DNA of 64,000 nt from Thermophilibacter provencensis. Its GTDB lineage: Bacteria; Actinomycetota; Coriobacteriia; Coriobacteriales; Atopobiaceae. The stretch spans positions 2,305,201-2,369,200 of the forward strand of contig NZ_LT671417.1 of NCBI RefSeq assembly GCF_900128445.1, written 5' to 3'. Positions 26,834-35,451 of this stretch are shown here, one piece after another (within the stretch, counting starts at the first letter, position 1; the number at the start of each line of letters is the position of its first letter). The notes beneath the pieces are model-generated. The model ran no database searches, was not told the origin of the DNA, and worked only from the letters and a program-made list of their open reading frames with translations. Made by a program: the position numbers and the translations under genes.

Positions 26834-28141
26834 CTACTTCTCGCCCTTCTCGCCCTTCTCGCCCTCGCGGAGTCGCTCGACGAGGCGCTCGACCGGATGC
26901 TTGGGACGCGGAGCGGCGGTGGCGGACTCGTGCTCGCGCGTCGCCGGCAAGATCTCTGACTCCGCGAAGCGCTCCTCGCCGAGGGCGTCGCTCGCGGGGA
27001 CGGGGTTTCCGGAGGCGTCGTGGAAGGGGGTGCCCTTGAAGAGCGCGCCGTCATAGGAAACGATCTGCTCGCCCGTGCGCGTCTCGAAGTAGAAGACGAA
27101 GAGCCCCTTGGCGATGGCGCAGAGCGGTATGGCCACGACCATGCCGAGCGGCCCCAAGAGCGCCGAGCCGATCATGATGGCGAGCAGGGACAGCACGGGG
27201 TGAATCTGCATCGTGGACTGATTGATGCGCGGCACGATGAGGTTGTCCGTGACGTTTTGGGCGACCATGGCAGCCACCATCGTCCAGAAGGCCATCGTGG
27301 GGCTGTAGAAGAGGGCGACCCCGGTGGCTATGATCGCGGACACCGAGGGGCCGACCACCGGAACGAAGTTCAGCACGCCGGAGAGCACGCCCATGAGACC
27401 CGCATAGGGGTGGCCGGCGATCATGAAGCCCACGCACGCCAGGCTGCCCTGAATCAAGGAGTCGATGATCGTAGAGCGGAGGTAGCCGCCCACGGACCGG
27501 GAGACCACGGCGAGCGTGACGCGGTAGTCGTCAGCGCGGCGAGAGCCCAGCACGAGGCAGATCTCATCGTTGATGCGCGGGTAGTCGCAGACGAGCCAGA
27601 AGGCGAAGACCAGGCCGAGAAACACCGTGAACACCGCGGAGGCGAGGTTGCTCACGGCCGGCACGATCCCGTTGCTGAACGCCGAGAGCAGCGCCGAGAT
27701 AAGCCCCGTCAGCACGCTCTGGAGCGTGCTGACGAGCTCGCCGGTGTCAACGTACTCGCTTATCTGCTGAAAGACGTCGTACTGGCTCTCGAGGCTCGAG
27801 ACCCACGAGCCGAGTCCCGAGATGCGCGCGGGCAGGTCGCGCAGGAGGTCGGTCATCTGCGCGAAGAAGAGCGGGATGATGAGCGAGAAGAGCAGCACCA
27901 CCGCAAGGGCGACCACGATGACGCCCAGAATCGACGCGACGCCGCGTGGCACGCGATGGCGCGCGAGCCAGTTGACGAGCGGCGAGGCCACGTACGCGAT
28001 GAGGCAGCCCGTCACGAGGAACAGAAGCACGCTCGAGAGGCGCCCCAGCACCATGAGCACGACGGCCGCCACGATGATCGCCCCAACGACGGTCCACACC
28101 CTGAGGCAGGCGAGGCGCACGCGCGCCGCCCTCTGATCCAT
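26834..28141 (-). CDS. AI-2E family (TqsA/PerM-like) membrane transporter
   Basis: 435 aa with about seven or eight hydrophobic segments. They begin with VVGAIIVAAVVLMVLG, and the later conserved core reads GVLSGVLNFVPVVGPSVSAI and NQSTMQIHPVLSLLAIMIGSALLGPLGM. The family exports small signals or acts in ion/proton exchange; the substrate is unknown here. The extreme C terminus is a triplet of GEK encoded by three perfect 9-bp repeats (GGCGAGAAG, 26836-26864), which could vary in number. It starts 41 nt after the sigma factor gene and may be in its operon. Confidence 0.9.
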   Translation of the reverse strand: MDQRAARVRLACLRVWTVVGAIIVAAVVLMVLGRLSSVLLFLVTGCLIAYVASPLVNWLARHRVPRGVASILGVIVVALAVVLLFSLIIPLFFAQMTDLLRDLPARISGLGSWVSSLESQYDVFQQISEYVDTGELVSTLQSVLTGLISALLSAFSNGIVPAVSNLASAVFTVFLGLVFAFWLVCDYPRINDEICLVLGSRRADDYRVTLAVVSRSVGGYLRSTIIDSLIQGSLACVGFMIAGHPYAGLMGVLSGVLNFVPVVGPSVSAIIATGVALFYSPTMAFWTMVAAMVAQNVTDNLIVPRINQSTMQIHPVLSLLAIMIGSALLGPLGMVVAIPLCAIAKGLFVFYFETRTGEQIVSYDGALFKGTPFHDASGNPVPASDALGEERFAESEILPATREHESATAAPRPKHPVERLVERLREGEKGEKGEK

Positions 28142-28182
28142 GTCTCTCCTCTCCTGGGCGCCCGGCCGGCCGGGCGACGCCG

Positions 28183-29001
28183 TCAGGCCAGCCGGCCCTC
28201 CGGGTCTATCTTGTCCTGAATGCGGCGCAGCGTCCGACGCAGAAGGCGCGAGACCTGGACCTGCGAGACTCCCAGGCGCTCAGCGATCTCCACCTGGGTG
28301 AGCCCGTCCTCGAAGCGCATCTTGACGACCTCGCGCTCGCGCGGCGAGAAGTCGGCGACGGCCTGCTCGAGCACGATGCGGTCGTCGGTGGCGGCGAGGT
28401 CGGCGTCCTCGGTGGCGTAGTGGTCGATGACCGAGGGGGCCTCCACGTCGTCAGATGACCCGCCGCCCTCGAGCGGCACCGAGCTGTAGGCGCTCGAGGA
28501 CTCCATCGCCTCGAGCACCTCGTCGACCGAGGCGCCCAGGTAGTCTGCGATCTCGGCCACCGAGGGGCTGCGCTGCAGCTGGTTCACGAGCTCGTCCGTG
28601 GCCTGGTTGACCTTCGCCGAGAGCTCCTGCAGGCGGCGCGGGACGCGCACCGACCAGCCCTTGTCGCGGAAGTGGCGCTTGATCTCTCCCATGATCGTGG
28701 GCGTGGCATAGGTGGTGAACTCCAGGCCCCGCTCCGGGTCGAAGCGGTCGATCGCCTTGATGAGGCCGATCGTGCCCACCTGGACGAGGTCCTCGAGGGA
28801 CTCGCCGCGGTTCTTGAACTTTGACGCGAGGAAGCGGACGAGGTTGAGGTGGCTCACGATGAGCTGGTCGCGCGCCTCGGTGTCCCCCTTCTGCTTGTAG
28901 CGGCGGAAGAGCTCCCGCGTACGGTCCTTGTCCCAGGCGGCGCGACCCGCGCGCGACCCCGCCCGGGCGGCACGTCGCCCGGAGGGTCCCCTACTCTCCA
29001 T
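28183..29001 (-). CDS. SigB/SigF-type RNA polymerase sigma factor
   Basis: 272 aa. Region 2 is VSHLNLVRFLASKFKNRGESLEDLVQVGTIG with FTTYATPTIMGEIKRHFRDKG, region 3 is VPRRLQELSAKVNQATDEL, and region 4 is SPREREVVKMRFEDGLTQVEIAERLGVSQ with the DNA-reading helix VSRLLRRTL. This is a group 3 general-stress/sporulation-type sigma factor. Its start overlaps the end of the anti-sigma gene by 11 nt. No anti-anti-sigma (RsbV) gene is nearby. Possible targets carry the TTGGGTAT -10 boxes described under findings. Confidence 0.94.
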   Translation of the reverse strand: MESRGPSGRRAARAGSRAGRAAWDKDRTRELFRRYKQKGDTEARDQLIVSHLNLVRFLASKFKNRGESLEDLVQVGTIGLIKAIDRFDPERGLEFTTYATPTIMGEIKRHFRDKGWSVRVPRRLQELSAKVNQATDELVNQLQRSPSVAEIADYLGASVDEVLEAMESSSAYSSVPLEGGGSSDDVEAPSVIDHYATEDADLAATDDRIVLEQAVADFSPREREVVKMRFEDGLTQVEIAERLGVSQVQVSRLLRRTLRRIQDKIDPEGRLA

Positions 29002-29359
29002 GGGCGTCCCCCGCCCGCTTGACGAGGTGCAGGACGCGCCCGTCCTCGGAGACCGAGAACACGTCGCACACGGCCGAGAGCAGCACCTCGACGAGGTCTA
29101 TCGACTCGTCGTCGGGCTCCTCCTCGCCAAGCGAGAAGTCCATGGTCATGGCGTCCGGCGCAAGCGAGAAGGACACGTCGACGGCATCCGGAGACGTCGC
29201 GCACGCGTAGACGAAGCCCTCCTCCGCGGCCATGCGCACGTCCTCCACGTCATCGACGCTCATGTCGCAGCAGACGGCCAGGGTTGAGGCCGTCATGCGG
29301 ACGGAGCGGGCAAATCCGGCCTCTGCGGGAACGCAGAGGCGCACGTTCTTCTCGGTCAT
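28991..29359 (-). CDS. RsbW-like anti-sigma factor, degenerate ATPase
   Basis: 122 aa. Position, size and the helix DDVEDVRMAAEEGFVYACAT match the HATPase_c anti-sigma family (RsbW/SpoIIAB). The expected asparagine of the N box is not visible in that helix, and no DxGxG G1 box can be seen, so ATP binding and kinase activity are doubtful. It may bind the sigma factor by another switch. Its start shares a TGATG junction with the upstream gene and its end overlaps the sigma gene. Confidence 0.7.
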   Translation of the reverse strand: MTEKNVRLCVPAEAGFARSVRMTASTLAVCCDMSVDDVEDVRMAAEEGFVYACATSPDAVDVSFSLAPDAMTMDFSLGEEEPDDESIDLVEVLLSAVCDVFSVSEDGRVLHLVKRAGDAHGE

Positions 29360-29901
29360 CACTTCTCCTGCTCGGCGTCCTCGGTGGCGGGGGCGTCGAC
29401 GGCGGACACCTCGCCGTAGTCGACGTAGCGGACGGGGGCGCGGTCCGGGCGCTCGGCGCGCTCGACCTCCGGCGCCTCCTCGAGCTGGGCGGCGTGCTCG
29501 GCGGGACCGGACCCGGTGATTCGGGACATGACGCTCGCCACCCCCGATGCGGCGCTCTCGGCGACGCGGTTGACCGCGCCGGTGACGCTCGAGGCGGTGC
29601 CGGAGACGGCGGAGACGTCCGCCAGTATGCCGTTCAGGCGCTCCACGGAGACGTTGGCCGCGGCGATGGTGGTCTCGGCGCTCTCGGCGAGCGGCGCCAT
29701 GTGCTTGGCGGCGGGCTCGAGCTCGTCGACCACCCCGTCGAGCTTGGCCACGACCGGCTGGACCTGTTCGATGAGGTCGTTGGCCGAGGTGGTGACCTTC
29801 TCGATGTCGCGGCGGGCGCTGCGCATGGTAAGGGCGATCTCGACGACGGCCCACACCCCTACGACGACCAGCACGAGCAGAGCGATTTGCAGGTAGTCCA
29901 T
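29359..29901 (-). CDS. DUF948-like membrane-anchored protein
   Basis: 180 aa. One N-terminal transmembrane helix (IALLVLVVVGVWAVVEIAL, about 6-24) is followed by a long heptad-rich region (IEKVTTSANDLIEQVQPVVAKLDGVVDEL) and an acidic tail. This is the layout of DUF948/YtxG general-stress proteins. It is first in the operon with the anti-sigma and sigma genes, which fits a stress role. No enzymatic motif is seen. Confidence 0.75.
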   Translation of the reverse strand: MDYLQIALLVLVVVGVWAVVEIALTMRSARRDIEKVTTSANDLIEQVQPVVAKLDGVVDELEPAAKHMAPLAESAETTIAAANVSVERLNGILADVSAVSGTASSVTGAVNRVAESAASGVASVMSRITGSGPAEHAAQLEEAPEVERAERPDRAPVRYVDYGEVSAVDAPATEDAEQEK

Positions 29902-29954
29902 AGCGCCCTCCTTAGAGCGTCCGCCTCGGGGAGATGATGCCCCGGACCCTCATT

Positions 29955-31313
29955 CTACCCAAGTGAGCCAAAGTCATGCCCGCTCTTATCGGCGTCCGCG
30001 ACATCCCTGCCGATCGCCTCCTGCCGCCAGGCCTCCCAGCCGCGCGGGCTCGCCTGGTAGAAGCACCCGCGCTCGAGGCCCTCGGGCAGGTAGCGCTGGG
30101 GGACCCATCCGCCCGGGTAGTTGTGCGGGTAGAGGTAGGGCCCGTACTCGTCTGAGCCGGGACGGTGCCGGTCGCGCAGGTGGCTGGGCACCTCGCGGCG
30201 GGGACCCCGCCGGACCTCCTCGAGGGCGGCGTCAATGCCCGCCTCCGCGGCGTTGGACTTGGGCGCGAGGGCGAGGTAGGTAGCCGCCTGCGCCAGGTTG
30301 ATGCGGCACTCGGGCATGCCGATGACCTCGGTGGCGCGGAAGGCGGCGTGCGCCACGAGCAGGGCCTGCGGGTCGGCGTTGCCGATGTCCTCGGAGGCGC
30401 AGATCATGATGCGCCGGGCGATGAACTTGGGGTCCTCCCCCGCGTCGAGCATGCGGGCGAGCCAGTAGAGGACGGCGTCCGGGTCCGACCCGCGCATGGA
30501 CTTGATGAAGGCGGAGATGACGTCGTAGTGCATGTCGCCGGACTTGTCGTAGGGCAGGCCCCGGCGGGGGTTTGCCTCGGCGACGTGCTCGCGCGTGATG
30601 ACGAGCGGGGCGGGACCGCCCTCCCCGTCCGCAGGGGCGTCCACCATCTGGGAGGCGAGCTCGAGCGAGGTGAGGGCCGCCCTGCCGTCCCCGCCGGCCA
30701 GCGTCACGATCTCGTCCTCCGCCTCGGGCGAGAGCTCGAAGCGCGCGGCAAGGCCCTCCGGCGCCGCCACGGCACGGCGCACGAGCTCGCGGACCGAGGC
30801 GTCGTCGAGCGCGGTGAGCTCCACGACGCGGCTGCGGGAGATGAGGGCCGAGTTGACCTCGAAGTAGGGGTTCTCCGTGGTGGCGCCCACGAGGACCACG
30901 ATGCGGTCCTCGACGGCGTGGAGGAGCGCGTCCTGCTGGCTGCGGTTGAAGCGGTGGATCTCGTCCACGAAGAGGATGGTGCGCCGGCCGAGCGTGAGCA
31001 GGCGGGACTCGGCGGCCTCGATCTCGCGCCGGAGGTCCTTTACCGTTCCCGTGATGGCGCTGACCTCGACGAACTCCGCGTGAGTGGAGTTGGCTATGAT
31101 TCGCGCGAGCGTGGTCTTGCCCGTGCCGGCGGGGCCGTACAGGATGACCGAGGAGAGGGTGTCGTGCTCGATGGCGCGCCGGAGCCACGAGCCCGGGCCC
31201 ACGGCCTGGGCCTGGCCGACGTAGCCGTCGAGCGTGGTGGGCCGCATGCGCGCGGCGAGCGGGGCGTTGTCGTTTTTGCGCGCGGTCTCGACGCGCGTGA
31301 ACAAGGTATCCAT
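29955..31313 (-). CDS. rarA: Replication-associated recombination protein RarA/MgsA
   Basis: 452 aa AAA+ ATPase acting at stalled replication forks. Walker A is YGPAGTGKTTLARI (about 58-71), Walker B is ILFVDEIHRFNR, sensor 1 is VGATTENPYFEVNSALISR, and the C-terminal domain has AFIKSMRGSDPDAVLYWLARML and the ending YLPEGLERGCFYQA. The ATG at 31313 has no clear ribosome site. Confidence 0.96.
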   Translation of the reverse strand: MDTLFTRVETARKNDNAPLAARMRPTTLDGYVGQAQAVGPGSWLRRAIEHDTLSSVILYGPAGTGKTTLARIIANSTHAEFVEVSAITGTVKDLRREIEAAESRLLTLGRRTILFVDEIHRFNRSQQDALLHAVEDRIVVLVGATTENPYFEVNSALISRSRVVELTALDDASVRELVRRAVAAPEGLAARFELSPEAEDEIVTLAGGDGRAALTSLELASQMVDAPADGEGGPAPLVITREHVAEANPRRGLPYDKSGDMHYDVISAFIKSMRGSDPDAVLYWLARMLDAGEDPKFIARRIMICASEDIGNADPQALLVAHAAFRATEVIGMPECRINLAQAATYLALAPKSNAAEAGIDAALEEVRRGPRREVPSHLRDRHRPGSDEYGPYLYPHNYPGGWVPQRYLPEGLERGCFYQASPRGWEAWRQEAIGRDVADADKSGHDFGSLG

Positions 31314-31498
31314 GAGAACGATTGTACGCCATCGAGCCGGCCGCCGCGACGCGCAGCCCCGGGGCCCGCGCGCCGCCGTGCCCGCGGCGCCGTGCCCGCC
31401 GACACCCCCGATTAATGCACAGAATCTGCTTTCACTTTATATAATCAGGGTTTCAGGTTTGTGATTTGGCAAAATTTGTGCGTTAACGCCGGCCAACC

Positions 31499-32503
31499 CT
31501 AGAGGTAGCGCCCCACGAACGCATCAACGGTGCCCCAGTAGAGCTCGGGGTCGGTGCTCGCGGAAAGGCCGTGGCCGGCCCCGGGGACGACGAGTCTCTC
31601 CTTCTGCTCGCTCGCACAGACCTCGTAGCACTCGTCGAGCATCGAGAAGGGCACGAAGTCGTCCTCGTCCCCGTGGATGAAGAGCATGGGGACGCTCGCC
31701 TGGCGAAGGCTCTCCACCGCCGAGGCCGACTCGAAGGTGTAGCCCGCGCGCAGCAGACACGCCGCGTCAGCCACGTTCAGGATCGGGAAGCTCGGCAGGC
31801 CGAAGACGTTGTCGAGCTGGACCACGAACTCGTCCCACACGCTCGTGTACCCGCAGTCCTCCACGGCAAGGCATACGTTCTCGGACAGGCCGTCCAGCCC
31901 GGAGGCAGCCATGACCTCGAAGCCTCCCATCGAGACGCCGAAGAGCATGATGCGGGCCTCAGGGTCGGCGGCGACGATGTCCTCGATCCAGCCGATAAGG
32001 TCGCGCGCGTCCTGCCAGCCCATCTGGATGAGGCCGGTGTCGACGTTGCGCTCGTGCCCGCGCGCCGCCGGCATGAGCACGCTCATCCCCATCTGCGCGA
32101 AGTGGTAGGCGTACTTGGCCATGTCGGCGGGCTCGCCCACGTAGCCGTGGCAGACCACGGCCCAGGTGTGCCCGTCGGAGTAGGCGGCGTCCTCGGCGCC
32201 GTCGAGCCTCCAGCCGAGAAGGACCGTGCCGTCCTCGGCCTGGTGAGAGACGCTCTCGCGCGTGGCGTCGAACCACGCGGCGGCCGTCTCGGCGTAGGCG
32301 TCATCGGCCTTCGCCTCCCGGCTCCCCTCGAGCCCGCTCACCCTGCCGGAGCCCATCGAGCGAGCCATCGAGACCTCCGCGTGCGGGTTGAGCGCGAAGT
32401 CCACGAGGAAGTTCCCCACAAATCCCAGGCCAACGAGCGTGAGCGCCACAAGCGCGCCCACCACCGCGGTCACAATCCTCTTGGTCCTTCTCGCGAGCGC
32501 CAT
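31499..32503 (-). CDS. Membrane-anchored alpha/beta hydrolase
   Basis: 334 aa. An N-terminal helix (IVTAVVGALVALTLVGLGFVG) anchors or exports the protein. The hydrolase domain has the nucleophile elbow LFGVSMGGFE, the acid in IHGDEDDFVP and the histidine in GAGHGLS. VCHGYVGEPADM likely forms the oxyanion region. The substrate is unknown. The ATG at 32503 (GGGGAGGA upstream) is preferred to an ATG at 32536, because the latter overlaps a TATAAT promoter box. The gene stands alone; the 185 bp before rarA are AT-rich with no gene. Confidence 0.9.
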   Translation of the reverse strand: MALARRTKRIVTAVVGALVALTLVGLGFVGNFLVDFALNPHAEVSMARSMGSGRVSGLEGSREAKADDAYAETAAAWFDATRESVSHQAEDGTVLLGWRLDGAEDAAYSDGHTWAVVCHGYVGEPADMAKYAYHFAQMGMSVLMPAARGHERNVDTGLIQMGWQDARDLIGWIEDIVAADPEARIMLFGVSMGGFEVMAASGLDGLSENVCLAVEDCGYTSVWDEFVVQLDNVFGLPSFPILNVADAACLLRAGYTFESASAVESLRQASVPMLFIHGDEDDFVPFSMLDECYEVCASEQKERLVVPGAGHGLSASTDPELYWGTVDAFVGRYL

Positions 32504-32534
32504 GCGTCCTCCCCTGTTCTGCTCCGGGCGGGAC

Positions 32535-32540
32535 ATTATA
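32535..32540 (-). promoter_or_regulatory. Predicted -10 box (TATAAT) of the hydrolase gene
   Basis: A perfect TATAAT on the minus strand lies 31 nt ahead of the ATG at 32503. A good -35 box at 16-18 nt is not present. Confidence 0.45.
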
Positions 32541-32589
32541 ACAGTCTGTACTGTTTCTTCCTCGCGATGAACGGGACCCGGGGCGGCGA

Positions 32590-32620
32590 CCTGACAGAGT
32601 GCCCCGGCACCTTTGTCAGG
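32590..32620. repeat. REP-like hairpin at the end of the dGTPase-like gene
   Basis: Outer arms CCTGACA / TGTCAGG and inner arms GTGCC / GGCAC. The right arm contains the TGA stop of the gene ending at 32616. The TGACAG/CTGTCA core links it to the hairpins at 52549 and 58371. Confidence 0.6.
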
Positions 32621-33863
32621 CGCGGACGCCGGCCGAGAAGTACCCGCGCTGCGGGAAGAGGGCTGCCGCGTGGGGGAAGAGCGCCTCGCAGGTGGCGATG
32701 AAGTAGTCGTCCGTCATCGAGGAGATGAAGTCCACGACGGTCTGGTCGGGGTCGGACTCCCAGTCGTAGGTGCGGCCGTAGTGCGCCAGGCGCCGCTCGG
32801 TGGGCGCCACGTGGTGCGCGAAGACCGCCGCGGACTCGTCGCCGGCCGCAAGGGCCGCGAGCTCGTGCTCGTAGAGCGCCGAGAAGAGCTCGCGCACCTC
32901 GGCGGAGAAGTCTCCGTTGACCTCTCCCGCGCCGTAGATCTTCTCGTAGTTCTCGCGCTTGGCGCGGCGCATCTCGGCAAAGCCCTCCGGGCTCATCTCG
33001 ATGCGGTCGCGGCCCACGCTGTGCTCCACGACGTCGGCGACGAACGAGGAGAGCGCCCAGGCGTTGTAGGCGCCGCCGAGGCCGTCGTCGAAGGTGTCCT
33101 CCGAGCAGAGGCCGGCGCGGATGGCGTCCTGGCGGTCCTTGCCCACGTAGGCGATGATGTCGGAGACGCGCACGACGCAGCCCTCGAGCGTCATCGGGCG
33201 CAGGTGGGAGATGGTCTCGTCGCCGCACTCCCAGCAGGAGGCGACCACGCGGTCGAAGGTGTCGAACTCCGCGAGGCCGCTCGTCTCGAAGACCTGCTGC
33301 TCGAACTCGCCATTGTGGCAGAGGGCGCCGTCGAGGGTCTGCAGGCTCACGTTGCGTCCGGCGAGCACGTCGACCACGCGGACGCTCTGGACGTTGTGGA
33401 AGAACCAGCGCCCCGTGCGGGCGTGGTAGACGTCGTTCAGGAAGCGCTCGCCGGCGTGGCCGAAGGGCGTGTGCCCGAGGTCGTGCGCGAGCGCGATGGC
33501 CTCGACGAGGTCGAGGTTGAGCCCGAGCGCGCGGCCGATGTCGCGCGCCACGCGGGCCACGAGCTGCACGTGCAGGCCGCGACGCGCGAGGTCGTCGTTC
33601 GCGCGGAACGAGAAGACCTGCGTCTTTCCCGCCATGCGGTTGTACGCCGGGAGGTGCACGACCTTCTCGGCGTCGCGCACGAAGGCAGGGCGGACGCAGG
33701 TGTCGCGGTCGCGCTCGCAGGAGTCGCGGCGGATGGCGGAGGCGTCGCGGCACGCGAAGGGCGAGAGCTCGCCGGACGCGAGCCGCTCCCTGACGGCAGC
33801 GGCCGCCGCCTCGGAGAGCTGCCCGGTGAGCCTGGGCGCGAGCCTGTTCTCGCCTTCCGCCAT
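32616..33863 (-). CDS. dGTPase-like HD-domain dNTP triphosphohydrolase
   Basis: 415 aa. The HD metal motif is AIALAHDLGHTPFGHAGE (about 123-140), preceded by KVVHLPAYNRMAGKTQVF as in the dGTPase family. It probably removes triphosphate from deoxynucleotides and controls dNTP pools. It starts 9 nt after the ATP-grasp-like gene, so the two are likely co-transcribed. The stop codon lies inside a hairpin. Confidence 0.9.
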   Translation of the reverse strand: MAEGENRLAPRLTGQLSEAAAAAVRERLASGELSPFACRDASAIRRDSCERDRDTCVRPAFVRDAEKVVHLPAYNRMAGKTQVFSFRANDDLARRGLHVQLVARVARDIGRALGLNLDLVEAIALAHDLGHTPFGHAGERFLNDVYHARTGRWFFHNVQSVRVVDVLAGRNVSLQTLDGALCHNGEFEQQVFETSGLAEFDTFDRVVASCWECGDETISHLRPMTLEGCVVRVSDIIAYVGKDRQDAIRAGLCSEDTFDDGLGGAYNAWALSSFVADVVEHSVGRDRIEMSPEGFAEMRRAKRENYEKIYGAGEVNGDFSAEVRELFSALYEHELAALAAGDESAAVFAHHVAPTERRLAHYGRTYDWESDPDQTVVDFISSMTDDYFIATCEALFPHAAALFPQRGYFSAGVRA

Positions 33864-33872
33864 GTCAGCCCC

Positions 33873-35264
33873 CTACTCGTTGACGACGAGGCAGCCCATG
33901 TCGAGACGGTGGCCCCACTCGCCCATGACGCCCTCGTATGCGCAGCGGGCGTAGACGCCGCCGAACTTGCCGCGGAAGAGGAAGAGGCCGAGGAGGTTGT
34001 TGGCCTCGATGGGCTCGGCCGGATCGGAGCCGTCCGGGCGCGGGGTAGCGCCGCCTACGATGACGGGCGTGCGGTAGGCGGGGTCGCGCCGAACGATCGT
34101 CGCACCCTCCTCGCACGCGGCGAGAAGGACGCGCCACCACTCGTCGCGGTCCATGCGGTCGACGCCGGCGACGGTCTCCGGGGCTCGATAGGGGCCGGCG
34201 GGGCGGACGAGCCAGTCGTCCTGCTCGGAGAGGTAGCGGTTGATGTCGCTGTCGCGCGTGAGGACGTGGGCCTCGGGGACGTGGGCGCGCACGAAGGCGA
34301 GCTCGATCGGGTCGAGGATGGACTCGACGGCCTCGGAGTGGAGGACGGCGAAGAGCGAGTTCACGGACGCCGGCCAGGTGCGGAAGCCGCCGATGACGCA
34401 GGCGAGTCCGCGACGGGTCGCCTCGACGAGCGCGTCGACGCCCTCGCAGGGCTTCTCGATCATCTCACCGACGAGCGCGCGGCGGTAGACGCAGGCGATG
34501 GGGCCCTGGGAGTCGACGAGGCGACGGGTGCCCGCTGCCTCCTCGATGCGCAGGTCGCGGATGTCGACGAAGCGCGCGAAGACGCCCTCGTCCGCCATGC
34601 GCTCGATGAGGTCGGCGAACTCGCCCTCCGAGGCGCTCTCGGCATAGTCGACGATGCCCACGACGGGGCGCTCGGGGTGGTGGGTGCCCGCGTCGGCGTT
34701 TGCCCAGGACTGGTAGGTCTCGCGCAGCGCCGCGATCATGCCGTCCGCGATGTCGAAGGTCTCGATCGAGCGGTGGCGCTCGGCGAAGCGGCGATAGGAC
34801 TCGGTGCGCTGGATGGCTCGGGTCACGTCGACGGAGACGGTGGTGCCCACGGCGCTGTCGGTGGACACGCCGGCAAAGGCGAAGTCGCCGGTCTCCTCGT
34901 TGAAGAGGACGTCAAGACGGGCGAAGGGGATGACCTGCTCGTAGCCCGTGGGGATGAGCGTCAGCTCCTCGGCCCGAGGGTCAAGCCCGAAGAGTGCCCT
35001 CAGGTCGGGGTCGACGAGATAGCGCTTGGTGACCTTCTCGAGGATGCGCCCCATGGTCTCGGCGGCCTCGGTCAGGATCTCGATCTCAGCGGTGCCGAGG
35101 ACCTTGGGCGTGAGCGCCCACGTGGACGTGCCGTCATGCTCGACGATCGGGTGGGAGGCCTCGAGGTAGGCGTCGCCGGCGGCGCGGCCCTCCGCGTCAC
35201 CGCCCAGCTCCCTCACGATGCCGCAGAACTCGTCCTCAAGCGCACGGCCCCTCAGCTTGCTCAT
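33873..35264 (-). CDS. ATP-grasp-like protein (glutathionylspermidine synthase / circularly permuted type)
   Basis: 463 aa, no signal or membrane segment. The sequence has features like the glutathionylspermidine synthase or circularly permuted ATP-grasp group: RLDVLFNEETGDFAFAGVSTDSAVGT in the middle, DWLVRPAGPYRAPETVAGV, a carboxy-terminal acid/amide series (EANNLLGLFLFRGKFGGVYARC) and a final LDMGCLVVNE. If correct it would ligate a carboxylate to an amine using ATP; the substrate is unknown. The ATG at 35264 follows GGAG. It heads the operon with the dGTPase-like gene. The family call is tentative. Confidence 0.5.
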   Translation of the reverse strand: MSKLRGRALEDEFCGIVRELGGDAEGRAAGDAYLEASHPIVEHDGTSTWALTPKVLGTAEIEILTEAAETMGRILEKVTKRYLVDPDLRALFGLDPRAEELTLIPTGYEQVIPFARLDVLFNEETGDFAFAGVSTDSAVGTTVSVDVTRAIQRTESYRRFAERHRSIETFDIADGMIAALRETYQSWANADAGTHHPERPVVGIVDYAESASEGEFADLIERMADEGVFARFVDIRDLRIEEAAGTRRLVDSQGPIACVYRRALVGEMIEKPCEGVDALVEATRRGLACVIGGFRTWPASVNSLFAVLHSEAVESILDPIELAFVRAHVPEAHVLTRDSDINRYLSEQDDWLVRPAGPYRAPETVAGVDRMDRDEWWRVLLAACEEGATIVRRDPAYRTPVIVGGATPRPDGSDPAEPIEANNLLGLFLFRGKFGGVYARCAYEGVMGEWGHRLDMGCLVVNE

Positions 35265-35327
35265 ATATGCTCCAAACGGTCAGACAGTTGCTCACGCGCG
35301 CGGGTCCCGACCCGCCACGCGGCGAGC

Positions 35328-35356
35328 ATTGTAAGCGTTACCAGCGAAAAGCACAA
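35328..35356 (-). promoter_or_regulatory. Predicted promoter of the ATP-grasp-like/dGTPase operon
   Basis: TTGTGC, 17 nt, TACAAT on the minus strand, in a distinctly AT-rich pocket, ending 64 nt before the ATG at 35264. Confidence 0.6.
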
Positions 35357-35451
35357 ATTTCACAGTCTTTTTACGCGAAGATTTTATCAATTTGTGGACC
35401 CTTGGTGGAGCAGGGCGGCAAAACGCTGCGCCAGGCAAGCGGCACGCCCCC

